A stretch of 64,000 nt of DNA. Source: Xanthobacteraceae bacterium. GTDB taxonomy: Bacteria; Pseudomonadota; Alphaproteobacteria; Rhizobiales; Xanthobacteraceae. Below are positions 27,629 through 38,919 of this stretch, in pieces (position 1 is the stretch's first letter; the number at the start of each line of letters is the position of its first letter). The notes under the pieces were generated by a model that made no database searches, was not told the origin of the DNA, and saw only the letters and a list, made by a program, of their open reading frames with translations. The stretch covers positions 46,058 to 110,057 of the forward strand of contig JAIESR010000040.1 in assembly GCA_019745775.1 (NCBI GenBank), in the 5' to 3' direction. Made by a program: the position numbers and the translations under genes.

Positions 27629-27714
27629 TCACGTCATAGGGCGATGGACCGGCAGAAACGGCAATCGGCGGCGAAAATCAAGCGTCGTGTAGCCGCCCAA
27701 CGGCCGACACGGGC

Positions 27715-28464
27715 TTACAGCCACCCAACCAGCCGCAGCAACGAGCGCAGGCTCAGGAGCAGGATCAGGCTGCCCACCAGAAGCATCAGAGCGCGCGTCG
27801 AGATGATCTTGACCAGATAGCCCGCGAACGGGGCGCTCACGAGCCCGCCCAGGATCAGCGGGATCACCGGCGCAAGGTCGGCAAGCCCCAGCGAAAGGAT
27901 GAGGGTGACCGAGGTCGCCACAGTGACGAAAAACTCAGTCAGGTTGACCGAGCCGATCACGTAGCGCGGCACATGGCCGGTGCCGACCAAGGTCGAGGTG
28001 ACGACCGGCCCCCAACCGCCGCCGCCGATGGCGTCCATCATTCCGCCAACGAAGCCGACGGCCGGCATCCCCCGCTTGCTTGGCTCGACGGTCGCAAAAG
28101 CACGCAATGCTCGCGCGAGGATGAGCACACCCATCAGGGCGAGATAGATGGTCACGAACGGCGCGATGATCTTGCCGTCGACGTTGGCCAGGATCGTTGC
28201 CCCGAGGATGCCGCCGATCACGCCGGGGACGGCAATGCGCTTGACGATGCTCCAGTCGATGTTGCGATGCCACAAGTGCGAGGCGCCCGACGCCGCAGTC
28301 GTGAAAATCTCGGCGATGTGGACCATGGCGCTCGCGTGCGCCGGCGATGTCCCCAACGACAGCATGACAGTCGTGGCGGTAACGCCGAATGCCATGCCGA
28401 GTGCGCCATCAACAAGCTGCGCCAACAGTCCGACAAGAAAGAAGAGCCACCAGGTCTCGTCCAA
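27715..28464 (-). CDS. TauE/SafE family permease
   Basis: A membrane protein with seven or eight hydrophobic segments, typical of the TauE/SafE family (often annotated as sulfite, sulfonate or sulfur-compound exporters). Two family repeats are visible: LLAQLVDGALGMAFGVTAT and GFVGGMMDAIGGGGWGPVVT. The start is uncertain: a TTG at 28464 gives 249 residues, the family's usual size, while the frame stays open to an ATG at 28665 that overlaps ilvN. It sits between ilvN and ilvC on the same strand; a link to amino acid synthesis is not known. Confidence 0.75.
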   Translation of the reverse strand: MDETWWLFFLVGLLAQLVDGALGMAFGVTATTVMLSLGTSPAHASAMVHIAEIFTTAASGASHLWHRNIDWSIVKRIAVPGVIGGILGATILANVDGKIIAPFVTIYLALMGVLILARALRAFATVEPSKRGMPAVGFVGGMMDAIGGGGWGPVVTSTLVGTGHVPRYVIGSVNLTEFFVTVATSVTLILSLGLADLAPVIPLILGGLVSAPFAGYLVKIISTRALMLLVGSLILLLSLRSLLRLVGWL

Positions 28465-28633
28465 TTGCCGCCCCGTGCGATCAACCGACCAAACCAGACA
28501 ACATCGGGCGTCAGATATAGTTGCACAGCTGTTTGCTTGCCATCGCGCCGGGGCGACCTTGTCACGACGTTTAGATGAAATTTCTCCAGATATCCAAACC
28601 AAAGCCAAATTCGTGCACGCGGCTGGTGCGGGG

Positions 28634-29181
28634 TTACATCCCTTCCGGTCCGCGCTGAATCGCAACGATGCCGGTGCGGGAAACCTCGACCAGGCCGATC
28701 GGCAACATCAGGGCGATGAAGCTTTCGATCTTATCGGACGCGCCGGTGATCTCGAACACGAAGCTCTCAGTGCCGGCGTCGATGACGCGGGCGCGGAAAG
28801 CGTCGGCGAGGCGCAACGCCTCGACGCGGTTGTCGCCCTTCCCGCGCACCTTCACCATCGCCAGCTCGCGCTGGATGGCAGGACCGGAGACCGTCATGTC
28901 GATGACCCGATGGATCGGCACGAGGCGCTCGAGCTGGTTCTTGATCTGCTCGATCACCATCGGCGTGCCGCGCGTGACGATGGTGATGCGCGACAGATGC
29001 TTCTCGTGCTCGGTCTCCGACACGGTCAGCGAGTCGATGTTGTAGCCACGGCCGGAGAACAGGCCGATGACGCGCGCAAGTACGCCCGGCTCGTTGTCGA
29101 CCAGGACGCAGAGCGTGTGGCTCTCGATCCCCTGCGCCGCCGGCGCTGCCGGGTAGTGCGAGGTGCTGGTACCGTTGGCCA

Positions 29182-29182
<1 letters not shown>
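28634..29182 (-). CDS. ilvN: Acetolactate synthase small (regulatory) subunit
   Basis: 182 residues. The N-terminal ACT domain starts HTLCVLVDNEPGVLARVIGL and continues FSGRGYNIDSLTVSETE, which binds valine for feedback inhibition; the C-terminal half, from KVRGKGDNRVEALRLADAF, is the ALS-SS C domain. It activates the catalytic subunit IlvB and makes it valine-sensitive. Its ATG overlaps the ilvB stop by one base (TAATG), so the two are co-translated at fixed ratio. Also called ilvH. Confidence 0.95.
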
Positions 29183-30972
<1,790 letters not shown>

Positions 30973-31013
30973 CGTTCGCTCCGTCGTCCTGTCGTCTCGT
31001 AGTTCAGGGAATC

Positions 31014-31036
31014 AAAAAGGGGTCCCGTGAGACCCC
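31014..31036 (-). terminator. Attenuator terminator of ilvB
   Basis: On the minus strand GGGGTC-TCACGG-GACCCC is followed by TTTTT, 42 bases before the ilvB start. It lies after the leader peptide frame, so it can stop transcription before ilvB when the leader is translated without stalling. Confidence 0.75.
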
Positions 31037-31065
31037 TGCCTGCGCACCACCAGTCGCGGATGGAC

Positions 31066-31119
31066 CTAGCCAGCCCCGGCGGCGCGCCTGCTCACTACGA
31101 GAGTAATTTTATTGCGCAT
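31066..31119 (-). CDS. Isoleucine/leucine/valine leader peptide of ilvB, 17 residues
   Basis: A frame from the ATG at 31117-31119 to a TAG at 31066-31068, reading MRNKITLVVSRRAAGAG. The ITLVV cluster puts Ile, Leu and two Val codons (ATT, CTC, GTA, GTG) together near the start. It lies between the promoter at 31152-31180 and the terminator at 31014-31036, as expected for an attenuation leader of an ilv operon. Its ribosome binding site is weak. Confidence 0.7.
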   Translation of the reverse strand: MRNKITLVVSRRAAGAG

Positions 31120-31151
31120 TTCGTTCTACATTCGCCATTTCGTTGCGCGCT

Positions 31152-31180
31152 CTTATATGCAGCGCGGCGAGGCCGGTCAA
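31152..31180 (-). promoter_or_regulatory. Sigma-70 type promoter of ilvB
   Basis: On the minus strand TTGACC (31180-31175) and TATAAG (31157-31152) are separated by exactly 17 bases, a near-consensus -35/-10 pair. The start site would fall near 31145, about 25 bases before the leader peptide ATG. Confidence 0.7.
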
Positions 31181-31247
31181 GCGATTTTCGCGTAATAAGG
31201 TACCTGATAGCCCCTGAACGCCACCCCAGCCAACCCCTTATAGCCCC

Positions 31248-32849
31248 ATGAACAACGCCGACCTAATCGTCGCGACCCTGAAAGCGGCCCGTGTCAGGCA
31301 CGGCTTTGGCATCCCGAGCGGCAACGTGCTCCCCCTGATGGAGGCCATGCGCAAGGGCGGGGTTGAGTTTGTGCTGACCGCCCATGAGGGCTCGGCTGGC
31401 TTTGCGGCGGACGTCAGCGGCCGCCTGACTGGCGCCCCGGGGCTGGCTATCGCCACCTTGGGCCCCGGCGCCACCAACCTTGCGACCGGTGTCGGGTCCG
31501 CCTGGCTAGACCGGTCACCGATGATCGCCATCACCTGCAATCTCAACACCGACCAGCTCGGCCGCCGCATCCAGATGTGGATCGACCACCACACGCTGTT
31601 CAAGCCGATCACCAAGGCGACGCTGCGGCTGGAGCGCGGGCGCATTGCGGAGACGGTGACCGCCGCGATTGCGCTTGCCATGAGCGAGCCGATGGGCCCG
31701 GTGCATCTCGACCTGCCGGAGGACGTCGCCCTCGCCCCCGCAACCGAAGCGCCCCCCTCACCCGCCGAACACGTCGCACTGGCGCCTCCGCCGGACGCAG
31801 AGATCATGCGCGCCGGCGAATTGATCGCTGCCGCCAAGCGGCCGGTTGCGGTCATCGGTTCATCGGCGATGCGGGTCACGGATCCGTCGCTGCTGCGCAA
31901 GGCGATTGAACGCCACAGCCTGCCGTTCGCCACGACGACCATGGCCAAGGGGCTGATCGACGAGGACCACCCCCTGGCGCTCGGCTGCATCGAACGCGCG
32001 TGCCGTCAGATCCAGCGCAAGTTCCTGCATTCGGCCGACCTGATTGTCGGACTCGGCTACGACACCATCGAGGTCGAATATGAAGCGTGGATCGGCGACG
32101 TTCCGCTGCTTTCGGTCGACATCGATCCGCCGGACGTCGCACCATCGGTCAATCTCATCCATCACGCCGGTGGCAATCTGGATGCCTCGCTCGCACGCCT
32201 TGCCGCGCTGCCGCCCGCGACTAATCGCTGGGCGGCACAGGCACTTTCCGACCATCGCCGCGCGTTCCAGCAAGCGTTGCGACCCGACACCAATTCATTT
32301 AGCGCGCATGCCGCGATCGACGCGGTGCGGCGCGCGCTGCCGCGCGACGGTGTTCTCTCGTTCGATGTGGGTGCGCACACCCACCAGATCGCAAGCCAAT
32401 GGACCGCGCATGCACCGAAGACCTTCCTGATCACCAATGGCTGGTCCTCGATGGGCTTCGGTCTGCCGGGTGCGATCGCCGCAAAGCTCGCGCGCCCAAA
32501 TCTGCCAGTGGTGTGCCTGATCGGCGACGGCTGCTTCCAAATGACCTGCGGCGAGGTCGCGGTGGCCAAGCGTCTCGGCATCACGCTTCCCATTGTCGTG
32601 CTTGACGACAAATGGCTGGGGCTGATCAAGGTGAAGCAGATCCGCCGGCAGTTTCCGCTTTATGGGACGGAACTGCAGGCGGAGGACTATCGCGACCCGC
32701 CTGCGCATTATTTCGGCGTGCCCGCGGTCGGTGTGCGCAGCGGCGATGCGCTGGAAGCGGCGATCACATCAGCATTGGCGGCACAAGGGCCGACTGTCAT
32801 CGAAGCGGTGGTCGATTCCGAGCACTATATTGAAACCGTGTATGATTGA
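31248..32849 (+). CDS. Thiamine-diphosphate-dependent enzyme (acetolactate synthase-like)
   Basis: 533 residues with all three TPP-enzyme domains. AHEGSAGFAAD holds the catalytic Glu (about residue 47), TLGPGATNLATG matches the ilvB-type signature, and LIGDGCFQMTCGEVAVAKRLG with IVVLDDKWLGL is the TPP/Mg site. It lacks a regulatory partner gene. Candidates by fold are benzoylformate decarboxylase, 5-guanidino or phenylpyruvate-type decarboxylases, and catabolic acetolactate synthase-like proteins. It is divergent from the ilvB leader; its start is 130 bases from that leader peptide. RMD1 follows 18 bases downstream. Confidence 0.85.
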   Translation: MNNADLIVATLKAARVRHGFGIPSGNVLPLMEAMRKGGVEFVLTAHEGSAGFAADVSGRLTGAPGLAIATLGPGATNLATGVGSAWLDRSPMIAITCNLNTDQLGRRIQMWIDHHTLFKPITKATLRLERGRIAETVTAAIALAMSEPMGPVHLDLPEDVALAPATEAPPSPAEHVALAPPPDAEIMRAGELIAAAKRPVAVIGSSAMRVTDPSLLRKAIERHSLPFATTTMAKGLIDEDHPLALGCIERACRQIQRKFLHSADLIVGLGYDTIEVEYEAWIGDVPLLSVDIDPPDVAPSVNLIHHAGGNLDASLARLAALPPATNRWAAQALSDHRRAFQQALRPDTNSFSAHAAIDAVRRALPRDGVLSFDVGAHTHQIASQWTAHAPKTFLITNGWSSMGFGLPGAIAAKLARPNLPVVCLIGDGCFQMTCGEVAVAKRLGITLPIVVLDDKWLGLIKVKQIRRQFPLYGTELQAEDYRDPPAHYFGVPAVGVRSGDALEAAITSALAAQGPTVIEAVVDSEHYIETVYD

Positions 32850-32867
32850 ACGCCATATGAGTACGTT

Positions 32868-33695
32868 ATGGCCGCGCCACAACCATCCGCCCTACCCGTT
32901 CCGGTCACGCCACGGCGATTGACCGCCCGCGCCATCCTGCTGGGCGAGCGCATCGACACGGTGGGGCTCGAACGCAGCGAGATGATATCGACCAATCCGC
33001 TCGCGTTCCGGGTCGGCGGCCACGGCGAAGTGGTGCTGTTCCGGTACGGTGTGGCGGTGCTGTTCGATCTTTCGCCGGTTGAAGAAGACGAAGTGCTGCG
33101 CGGCCTGCGCCCGCGCATCCTGGCGCCGTCATCCCGCCACGAGGAGGAGACGGCAACGATCGAGGTCGTCGCGGAAGGCGAAGAGCAGATCGCTCCGGGC
33201 GGCCCCATCGTCGTCCGCGACCTGTCGCCGCCACGCCTTCTGGTTATCGCCGATGCCTTGGCCAAGAACCTGGCACTTGCCCGTGACGAGCGCGAGGTAA
33301 GTCGGGTACTCGACACCATCGAGCCCTTTGCGACCGAGCTGGCACGCGACGGCCGCCTTCCTGCGAAGCGCCGCCAAGTGGTGCGCACCATTGGGCAGGC
33401 CCTCCTCACGCAGCATCGCGTATCGGGCCGCATTGAAGTCGAGGAGAAACCTGACGTCCTGTGGGACCACCCGCAATTCGAGCGTCTCTATGCCCGGCTT
33501 GCTGACGAATACGAGCTCAAGGAGCGCGGTGCCGCGCTCTCGCGAAAGCTCCGGATCATCAGCGACACCACCAGCGCGCTGACCGATCTGATCGACACCG
33601 GGCGCTCGCTCCGGCTTGAGGCGACGATCGTGGCGCTGATCGTCGTCGAGGTCGTCATCCTGCTGTACGAGCTGTTTCTGCGCGCACCACGATGA
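32868..33695 (+). CDS. RMD1 / DUF155 family membrane protein
   Basis: A 275-residue protein related to yeast Rmd1 and human RMND1, and to YagE. The first 200 residues form the soluble domain with LTARAILLGERIDTVGLER, then FRYGVAVLFDLSPVEEDEVL. Near residue 180 come LWDHPQFERLYARLADEYEL and then a single hydrophobic segment close to the C-terminus (ATIVALIVVEVVILLYEL), so the protein should be C-terminally anchored. The bacterial function is unknown; mitochondrial relatives affect translation. It lies 18 bases after the TPP enzyme on the same strand. Confidence 0.85.
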   Translation: MAAPQPSALPVPVTPRRLTARAILLGERIDTVGLERSEMISTNPLAFRVGGHGEVVLFRYGVAVLFDLSPVEEDEVLRGLRPRILAPSSRHEEETATIEVVAEGEEQIAPGGPIVVRDLSPPRLLVIADALAKNLALARDEREVSRVLDTIEPFATELARDGRLPAKRRQVVRTIGQALLTQHRVSGRIEVEEKPDVLWDHPQFERLYARLADEYELKERGAALSRKLRIISDTTSALTDLIDTGRSLRLEATIVALIVVEVVILLYELFLRAPR

Positions 33696-33760
33696 GGCGC
33701 CTCGGGCCACGCGTGCAGCAGACACTGCCGCGTCTGGGCACGGATTGCCCGCAATTTGGG

Positions 33761-34729
33761 TCAGCGCCGGATCGCGTCGCTCACAAATGCCAACGCGTCG
33801 CCCGGCTTGGTCCACGCAAAGCCCGGCAACTGGTTGCGGAACCAGGTGGTCTGCCGCTTGGTGTACCGGCAGGTGTCGCGCTTGCCGCGATCGGCCGCCT
33901 CGGCGAGCGTGATATCCCCCTTGAGATGGCGGATCAGCCACGGCACGCCGTGCGCTTTCATCGCCGGCAGCGATGCATCGAGGCCGCGTTGCGCCAGCTT
34001 GCTAACCTCGTCGAGGGCGCCGGCAACAAGCATTGCGTCGAAGCGTGCGTCGATGCGGCGGTAGAGCTCGGCACGCTCGACATCGAGGAAGAGCTTCACC
34101 GTTCGCGTCGCGTCGATTACGGCCGGCATACCTTCGCGATGCCAGTCAGTGAGCGAGCGACCGGTCGTCAGTACAACCTCCAACGCGCGGGTGATGCGCG
34201 AGCGGTCGCCCGGCATCAGCCGCTCTGCCGTGACTGGATCGCGCTGCTGGAGCTCGGCATAGAGTGGCGCGACGCCGTCGGCCGCGAGCCGTTCACGCAC
34301 CGCTGCCCGGGTGCCAGCCGGGATCGGCGGCACCGCGGCGAGACCCTGCGTGAGCGTCTTGAAGTAGAGTCCGGTACCCCCGACCACAATCGGCATCCGA
34401 CCGGCCTGCCTGGCTTGCGCTATTGCAGCCGGCGCATCAACGCACCAGCGTCCGACCGAATAATTCTCGGCAGCGTCGACGTGGCCGTAGAGGAGATGCG
34501 GCACGCGCGCCTCGTCGGCCGGGCTCGGCCGGGCGGTGATGATGCGCAGGTCCCGATAGACCTGCATGGAATCGGCATTGATGATGGTACCGCCGAGTTC
34601 CTCAGCCAGCGCGAGCGCTAGCGCCGACTTGCCGCTCGTTGTCGGCCCGGCAAGGAGGATGGCGTCCATGTTTCGGGGCGCGGTCACGGTGCTGAGGTAG
34701 ACCGCGGCATCCCGCAAAATCAACCTCAT
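33761..34729 (-). CDS. miaA: tRNA dimethylallyltransferase
   Basis: Transfers a dimethylallyl group to the N6 of A37 in tRNAs that read UNN codons. The P-loop is [20 protein letters not shown] (in parts: [11 protein letters not shown], then ALALALAEE). The family motifs [32 protein letters not shown], and [17 protein letters not shown] are visible, as is the tRNA-binding [11 protein letters not shown] and the C-terminal [20 protein letters not shown]. The ATG at 34729 gives 322 residues; starts at 34687 (GTG) or 34669 (ATG) would fit the family's usual length better. It converges on RMD1. There is no hfq beside it. Confidence 0.93.
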   Translation of the reverse strand: MRLILRDAAVYLSTVTAPRNMDAILLAGPTTSGKSALALALAEELGGTIINADSMQVYRDLRIITARPSPADEARVPHLLYGHVDAAENYSVGRWCVDAPAAIAQARQAGRMPIVVGGTGLYFKTLTQGLAAVPPIPAGTRAAVRERLAADGVAPLYAELQQRDPVTAERLMPGDRSRITRALEVVLTTGRSLTDWHREGMPAVIDATRTVKLFLDVERAELYRRIDARFDAMLVAGALDEVSKLAQRGLDASLPAMKAHGVPWLIRHLKGDITLAEAADRGKRDTCRYTKRQTTWFRNQLPGFAWTKPGDALAFVSDAIRR

Positions 34730-34789
34730 TGATCCGACCGCCCCCGGCGACTAAACAGACGCCCGAACCTGCATTTCTGGAGTGACCTC

Positions 34790-36010
34790 GTGCCTCTTCT
34801 TTCTCCGTTTCGCGCGCTGCGTCCGGCGCCCGGCCGCGCCGCTGAAATCCTGGCTCCGCCCTATGACGTCCTCTCGAGCACCGAGGCGCGCGAGCGTGCC
34901 AGGGACAAGCCGTGGAGCTTCCTGCACATCTCGAAGCCGGAGATCGACCTCGACCCCGCGATCGATCCCTACGACGGGGCGGTCTACGCCAAGGCTCGCG
35001 AGAACCTCGACCGCATGGTGAAGACCGGCGCTCTGATCCGCGACCCCAAGCCCGCCTTTTACGTCTATCGGCTCACCTGGAACGGCCGCGTGCAGACCGG
35101 ACTCGCCGCGGTCGCCTCGCTGGCCGACTACGCCACCAACCGGGTGCGCAAGCATGAGCTGACCACGCCGGTGAAGGAGGACGACCGCGTCCACCAGATC
35201 GAGGCCGTGAACGCGCAGACCGGCCCGGTGATGATGGGCTATCCACCGGCGCCAGAGATCGACGCGATGCTGGCGAAGGCGAGCGCCGGCGCGCCGGACG
35301 TCGACGTCACTGCCGACGACGGCGTGCGACACGAGATGTGGGTCGTGACCGACGACGCGATGATTGCTGCGCTGACGCGCGCCTTCGATGCGCTGCCCGC
35401 GATCTATATCGCCGACGGACACCACCGCTCGGCGGCGGCGGCTCGCGTCGCGCAAGCACGCAATGGCGCCGGATCCCACAGCAACTTCCTGTCGGTGGCG
35501 TTTCCGCATCACCAGATGACGATCCTCGACTACAACCGCGTCATCCGCGACCTCAACGGACGCAGCGCCGATCAGGTGCTGAACGAACTGAAGAGCAAGT
35601 TCGCGGTCGAGGCCTCCGACAAGGCGGTGCGGCCGGCTTCGGCGGGCGAATTCGGTATGTATCTCGGCGGTCGCTGGTATCGTTTAAGGCTCAAGTCGGA
35701 TTTCATTCCCGGCGACGATCCGATCGGCCGGCTGCCGATAACCTTGCTGGCGCGCAACGTGATCGAGCCGATCTTCGGCATCACCGATCCACGCACCGAC
35801 AAGCGCATCGATTTCGTCGGCGGCGGCCGCGGATTGCGCGAGCTTGAGAAGCGTGTGTCGTCAGGCGAGATGGCAGTCGCGTTCGCGCTCTACCCGACGC
35901 AGATGGAAGACCTCATGGCAGTCGCCGACGCCGGCAAGATCATGCCGCCCAAGTCGACCTGGTTCGAGCCGAAGCTCGCCGACGGCATGGTCAATCACGT
36001 GCTGGACTGA
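34790..36010 (+). CDS. DUF1015 family protein
   Basis: 406 residues matching the DUF1015 family from end to end. The diagnostic start FRALRPAPGRAAEILAPPYD, the segment HELTTPVKEDDRVHQIEA, and IYIADGHHRSAAAARVAQAR (a conserved DGHHR motif near residue 210) are all present. No catalytic function has been established; relatives are sometimes encoded next to serine or D-3-phosphoglycerate genes, which are not seen here. Soluble, cytoplasmic. It converges on the degP-like gene; a GC hairpin without a T-run lies at about 36018-36039 between the two. Confidence 0.9.
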   Translation: MPLLSPFRALRPAPGRAAEILAPPYDVLSSTEARERARDKPWSFLHISKPEIDLDPAIDPYDGAVYAKARENLDRMVKTGALIRDPKPAFYVYRLTWNGRVQTGLAAVASLADYATNRVRKHELTTPVKEDDRVHQIEAVNAQTGPVMMGYPPAPEIDAMLAKASAGAPDVDVTADDGVRHEMWVVTDDAMIAALTRAFDALPAIYIADGHHRSAAAARVAQARNGAGSHSNFLSVAFPHHQMTILDYNRVIRDLNGRSADQVLNELKSKFAVEASDKAVRPASAGEFGMYLGGRWYRLRLKSDFIPGDDPIGRLPITLLARNVIEPIFGITDPRTDKRIDFVGGGRGLRELEKRVSSGEMAVAFALYPTQMEDLMAVADAGKIMPPKSTWFEPKLADGMVNHVLD

Positions 36011-36065
36011 AGCGACCGGGGCGCAGAAGCCGGCGCCCCCGATTCCGGCTGCCCGGTAAGTCCGC

Positions 36066-37553
36066 TTACTGCAGGCTCAGGGCGACGAAGCGCAGTTCGC
36101 CATCCGCGCCGGCAACCAGCAGCAGCGCCGAGGGGCGCTTCTCCTTGCGCAGGCGATCGACCTTGGCCTGAAAGTCGTCGGCGCTCTGCACCGCCTCCTG
36201 CGCGATCTCGACAATTACGTCACCCGCATTGAGCCGCTTGTCGGCGGCCGGCGAGTTGGACTCGATGTTCAGGATCACGATGCCTTTGACGGTGTCGCGG
36301 ATCTTGAACTTCTTGCGCAACTCATCATTGAGATTAGCAAGATCGATGCCCAGCGTGCGCTTCACCACCGGCGGCGGCGACGGCGGGTCGGCCTCGGGCT
36401 TGGTCAGCGCGGCCTGCTTTTCGGAGTCTTCCAGGCGGCCGAGCTTCACCGTTACCGTCTCTTCCTTGCCTTTCCGGATGATGACCACCGGCACGTCCTT
36501 GCCGACCGGCGTATCGGCGACCACGCGCGGCAGATCGCGCATCTCGCGGATGTCCTTGCCGTCGAAACGGATGATCACGTCGCCGGGCACAATGCCGGCA
36601 GGCTTCGCCGGCCCCCGCTCATCGACGCCGGCAACCAGCGCGCCACGCGCCGGCTTGATCCCGAGGCTTTCGGCAATCTCGTCGGTCACCAACTGGATGC
36701 GCACGCCGAGCCAGCCACGCCGCGTCTCACCGAATTCCTTGAGCTGATCGATCACCGTCAGCGCGGTCTTCGACGGCACCGCGAAGCCGATGCCGATCGA
36801 GCCGCCGGACGGCGAAATGATCGCGGTGTTGACGCCGATTACCTCGCCGCTGAGGTTGAACAACGGCCCGCCCGAATTGCCGCGATTGATGGCTGCGTCG
36901 GTCTGAATGTAATTGTCGTAAGGTCCGGAATTGATGTCGCGGTTACGCGCCGACACGATGCCGGCCGTCACCGAGCCGCCCAGGCTGAACGGGTTGCCGA
37001 TCGCAATAACCCATTCGCCGAGCCGCAGCTTGTCGGAATCGCCGAAGCGCACCGCCTTCAGCGGCTTGTCGGTCTTGATCCGCAGCAGCGCGATGTCGGT
37101 CTTCTGGTCGCGGCCCATCACCTCCGCTTTGATGCGGGTACCGTCGTTCAGGATGACGGTGATCTCGTCGGCCTCAGCAATGACATGGTTGTTGGTGACC
37201 ACGACGCCGGCGGCGTCGATGATGAAGCCGGAACCCAGCGAGTTGACACGCCGCGGCGGCGCGGGCTGGCCCTTTGGTTCGCCCTGCCCGCGACGGTTGA
37301 AGAAATCCCGGAACAACTCGTCGAGCTGCGGATCGTTGGGCATTTGCGGCTGCTGGTTGCCACGCGCACCAACATTCTGCGAGGTCGAGATATTGACCAC
37401 CGCATCGATCACCTGCTCGGCAACGTCGGCGATCGCGTCCGGGCCGCGCGCCAGCGAAGGCGCGGCGAGCGCCGGCAGCATGATGGCGACCGTTGCCACA
37501 ACCAATGCAGGCTGGCGGGCTTGCCGGGCGAACCGGCCGATAGTGCCGAGCAT
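36066..37553 (-). CDS. degP: Do-type periplasmic serine protease/chaperone
   Basis: 495 residues from the ATG at 37553, giving a signal peptide ending near PSLARG. The trypsin-like domain carries His 123 (in VVVTNNHVIAEADE), Asp 153 (KTDIALLRIK) and Ser 227 (AINRGNSGGPLF), the complete catalytic triad. Two PDZ domains follow, each with a GWLGV / GDVI-type carboxylate-binding loop. The N-terminal region holds a PQMPNDPQLDELFRDFF motif of the DegQ/DegP LA loop. It degrades or refolds damaged envelope proteins. Further upstream on the same strand is the hflKC-DUF2065 string, also envelope quality control. Confidence 0.93.
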   Translation of the reverse strand: MLGTIGRFARQARQPALVVATVAIMLPALAAPSLARGPDAIADVAEQVIDAVVNISTSQNVGARGNQQPQMPNDPQLDELFRDFFNRRGQGEPKGQPAPPRRVNSLGSGFIIDAAGVVVTNNHVIAEADEITVILNDGTRIKAEVMGRDQKTDIALLRIKTDKPLKAVRFGDSDKLRLGEWVIAIGNPFSLGGSVTAGIVSARNRDINSGPYDNYIQTDAAINRGNSGGPLFNLSGEVIGVNTAIISPSGGSIGIGFAVPSKTALTVIDQLKEFGETRRGWLGVRIQLVTDEIAESLGIKPARGALVAGVDERGPAKPAGIVPGDVIIRFDGKDIREMRDLPRVVADTPVGKDVPVVIIRKGKEETVTVKLGRLEDSEKQAALTKPEADPPSPPPVVKRTLGIDLANLNDELRKKFKIRDTVKGIVILNIESNSPAADKRLNAGDVIVEIAQEAVQSADDFQAKVDRLRKEKRPSALLLVAGADGELRFVALSLQ

Positions 37554-37746
37554 GGACGTGTGAACTCCTCGGGAATGTGAAGCCACGACAGTGCCCCTCT
37601 CTCTATAAGGGTGCAAGGGCTTAAGGTTTCCAGCCGCGATCCCGACACCCGACCTAGGCCCCGGATTGGGGCAGAATCGGGACGATCGCAACCTTATGAA
37701 CTGGCTGGCCGCCGGCGCCCTGAATTCAAGGACGCGACAGGGCCAC

Positions 37747-37932
37747 CTAGCCTCGTACCAGCCACACGATCGCGACACCGAGCACCGCCGACACCACCCC
37801 GGCCACACGCAACGCCGCGTCCGGCGTTTCCAGGGCATTGGCGGCCAGCCGTTTTGCCGCCCCGGGAAGGGCGGCAAAGATCAGCCCCTCGATAGCAAGC
37901 ACCAGACCGATGGCGACGATGAAATCGGACAT
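37747..37932 (-). CDS. DUF2065 (YjeT-like) small membrane protein
   Basis: A 61-residue protein made almost wholly of two hydrophobic segments (MSDFIVAIGLVLAIEGLIF, then VAGVVSAVLGVAIVWLV). The family is regularly encoded next to hflC; here it starts 31 bases after the hflC stop. Function unknown; membrane location is certain from composition. Confidence 0.88.
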   Translation of the reverse strand: MSDFIVAIGLVLAIEGLIFAALPGAAKRLAANALETPDAALRVAGVVSAVLGVAIVWLVRG

Positions 37933-37962
37933 GACGTTTCGACCGCATCGCCGCGGCCGGCT

Positions 37963-38919
37963 TTAGCGCGGGGCTGCCTCCGGCTGCGCGCCGACCGTTC
38001 CGCCAGACGGCGCGCTGGCCGGAGGCGAGCCGGCCGAGGTTGTGCCTGGCCGCCGACCACTCGGGTCGACGAAGTAGCGGAAGAAGTCGGAATCCGGCTT
38101 GAGCAGGAAGCTCGTGTCGCCGCGCAGCCCGGCCTCGTAGGCCTGCATCGCCCGATAGAAAGCGAAGAAGTCAGGATCCCGATTGAAGGCGTCGGCGAAA
38201 ATGCGGTTGCGCTCACCATCGCCCTCGCCGCGGACCGCGTCGCCCTTCGCCTGCGCTTCCGCGAGCAGCACGGTTACATCGCGGTCAGCGCGCGCCCGGA
38301 TCTCCTGCGCGCGCTGGCTGCCCATGGCGCGGAACTCGGCGGCCTCGCGCTGCCGCTCGGTCTGCATGCGCTGGTACACGGCCTGGCTATTCTGTTCGGG
38401 CAGGTCGGCTCGACGGATCCGCACGTCGACGACGTCGATTCCGAACGCCTGCGCCTCTTGCTCGAGCTGCTTTTGCACCTGTGCCATCAGCGCCGCACGG
38501 TCGTCGCGCACCAGGCGCGTCAACGTGTTCTCGCCAAGGACGCGCCGCAGTGCCGAATTGAGCAGCGTCGACAGGCGGGAGTTGGCGCCTTCGACCGAAC
38601 TGACCGTCTGGTAGAACCTCAGCGGATCGACGATCTTGTACCGCGCGAAGGCGTCGACCACGAGGCGCTTCTGGTCGGACGCGATCACTTCCTGGGCGGG
38701 ATTCTCAAGGTCGAGAATACGCTTGTCGATACTGATCACGCTGTCGACGAACGGCGCCTTGAAATGCAGCCCCGGTTGCGTGACGACCCTGATCGGTTCA
38801 CCCAGCCGGACGACAATCGCTTGGCGCGTCTGGTAGACGGTGAAGATCGACGCATAGCCGACAACGAGGGCCGCGATGAGAATTGCGGCAATAACGCCGC
38901 CAACGACATTGAGTCTCAT
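37963..38919 (-). CDS. hflC: HflC protease modulator
   Basis: 318 residues. A single N-terminal membrane anchor is followed by an SPFH/band-7 domain (FTVYQTRQAIVVRLGEPIRV, then GLHFKAPFVDSVISIDKRIL). A long coiled region (ERQREAAEFRAMGSQRAQEI) precedes a proline/alanine tail. HflC and HflK form a periplasmic complex round the FtsH protease and restrict its access to membrane substrates. Its start overlaps the hflK stop (ATGA), so the two are translated together at a fixed ratio. Confidence 0.94.
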   Translation of the reverse strand: MRLNVVGGVIAAILIAALVVGYASIFTVYQTRQAIVVRLGEPIRVVTQPGLHFKAPFVDSVISIDKRILDLENPAQEVIASDQKRLVVDAFARYKIVDPLRFYQTVSSVEGANSRLSTLLNSALRRVLGENTLTRLVRDDRAALMAQVQKQLEQEAQAFGIDVVDVRIRRADLPEQNSQAVYQRMQTERQREAAEFRAMGSQRAQEIRARADRDVTVLLAEAQAKGDAVRGEGDGERNRIFADAFNRDPDFFAFYRAMQAYEAGLRGDTSFLLKPDSDFFRYFVDPSGRRPGTTSAGSPPASAPSGGTVGAQPEAAPR

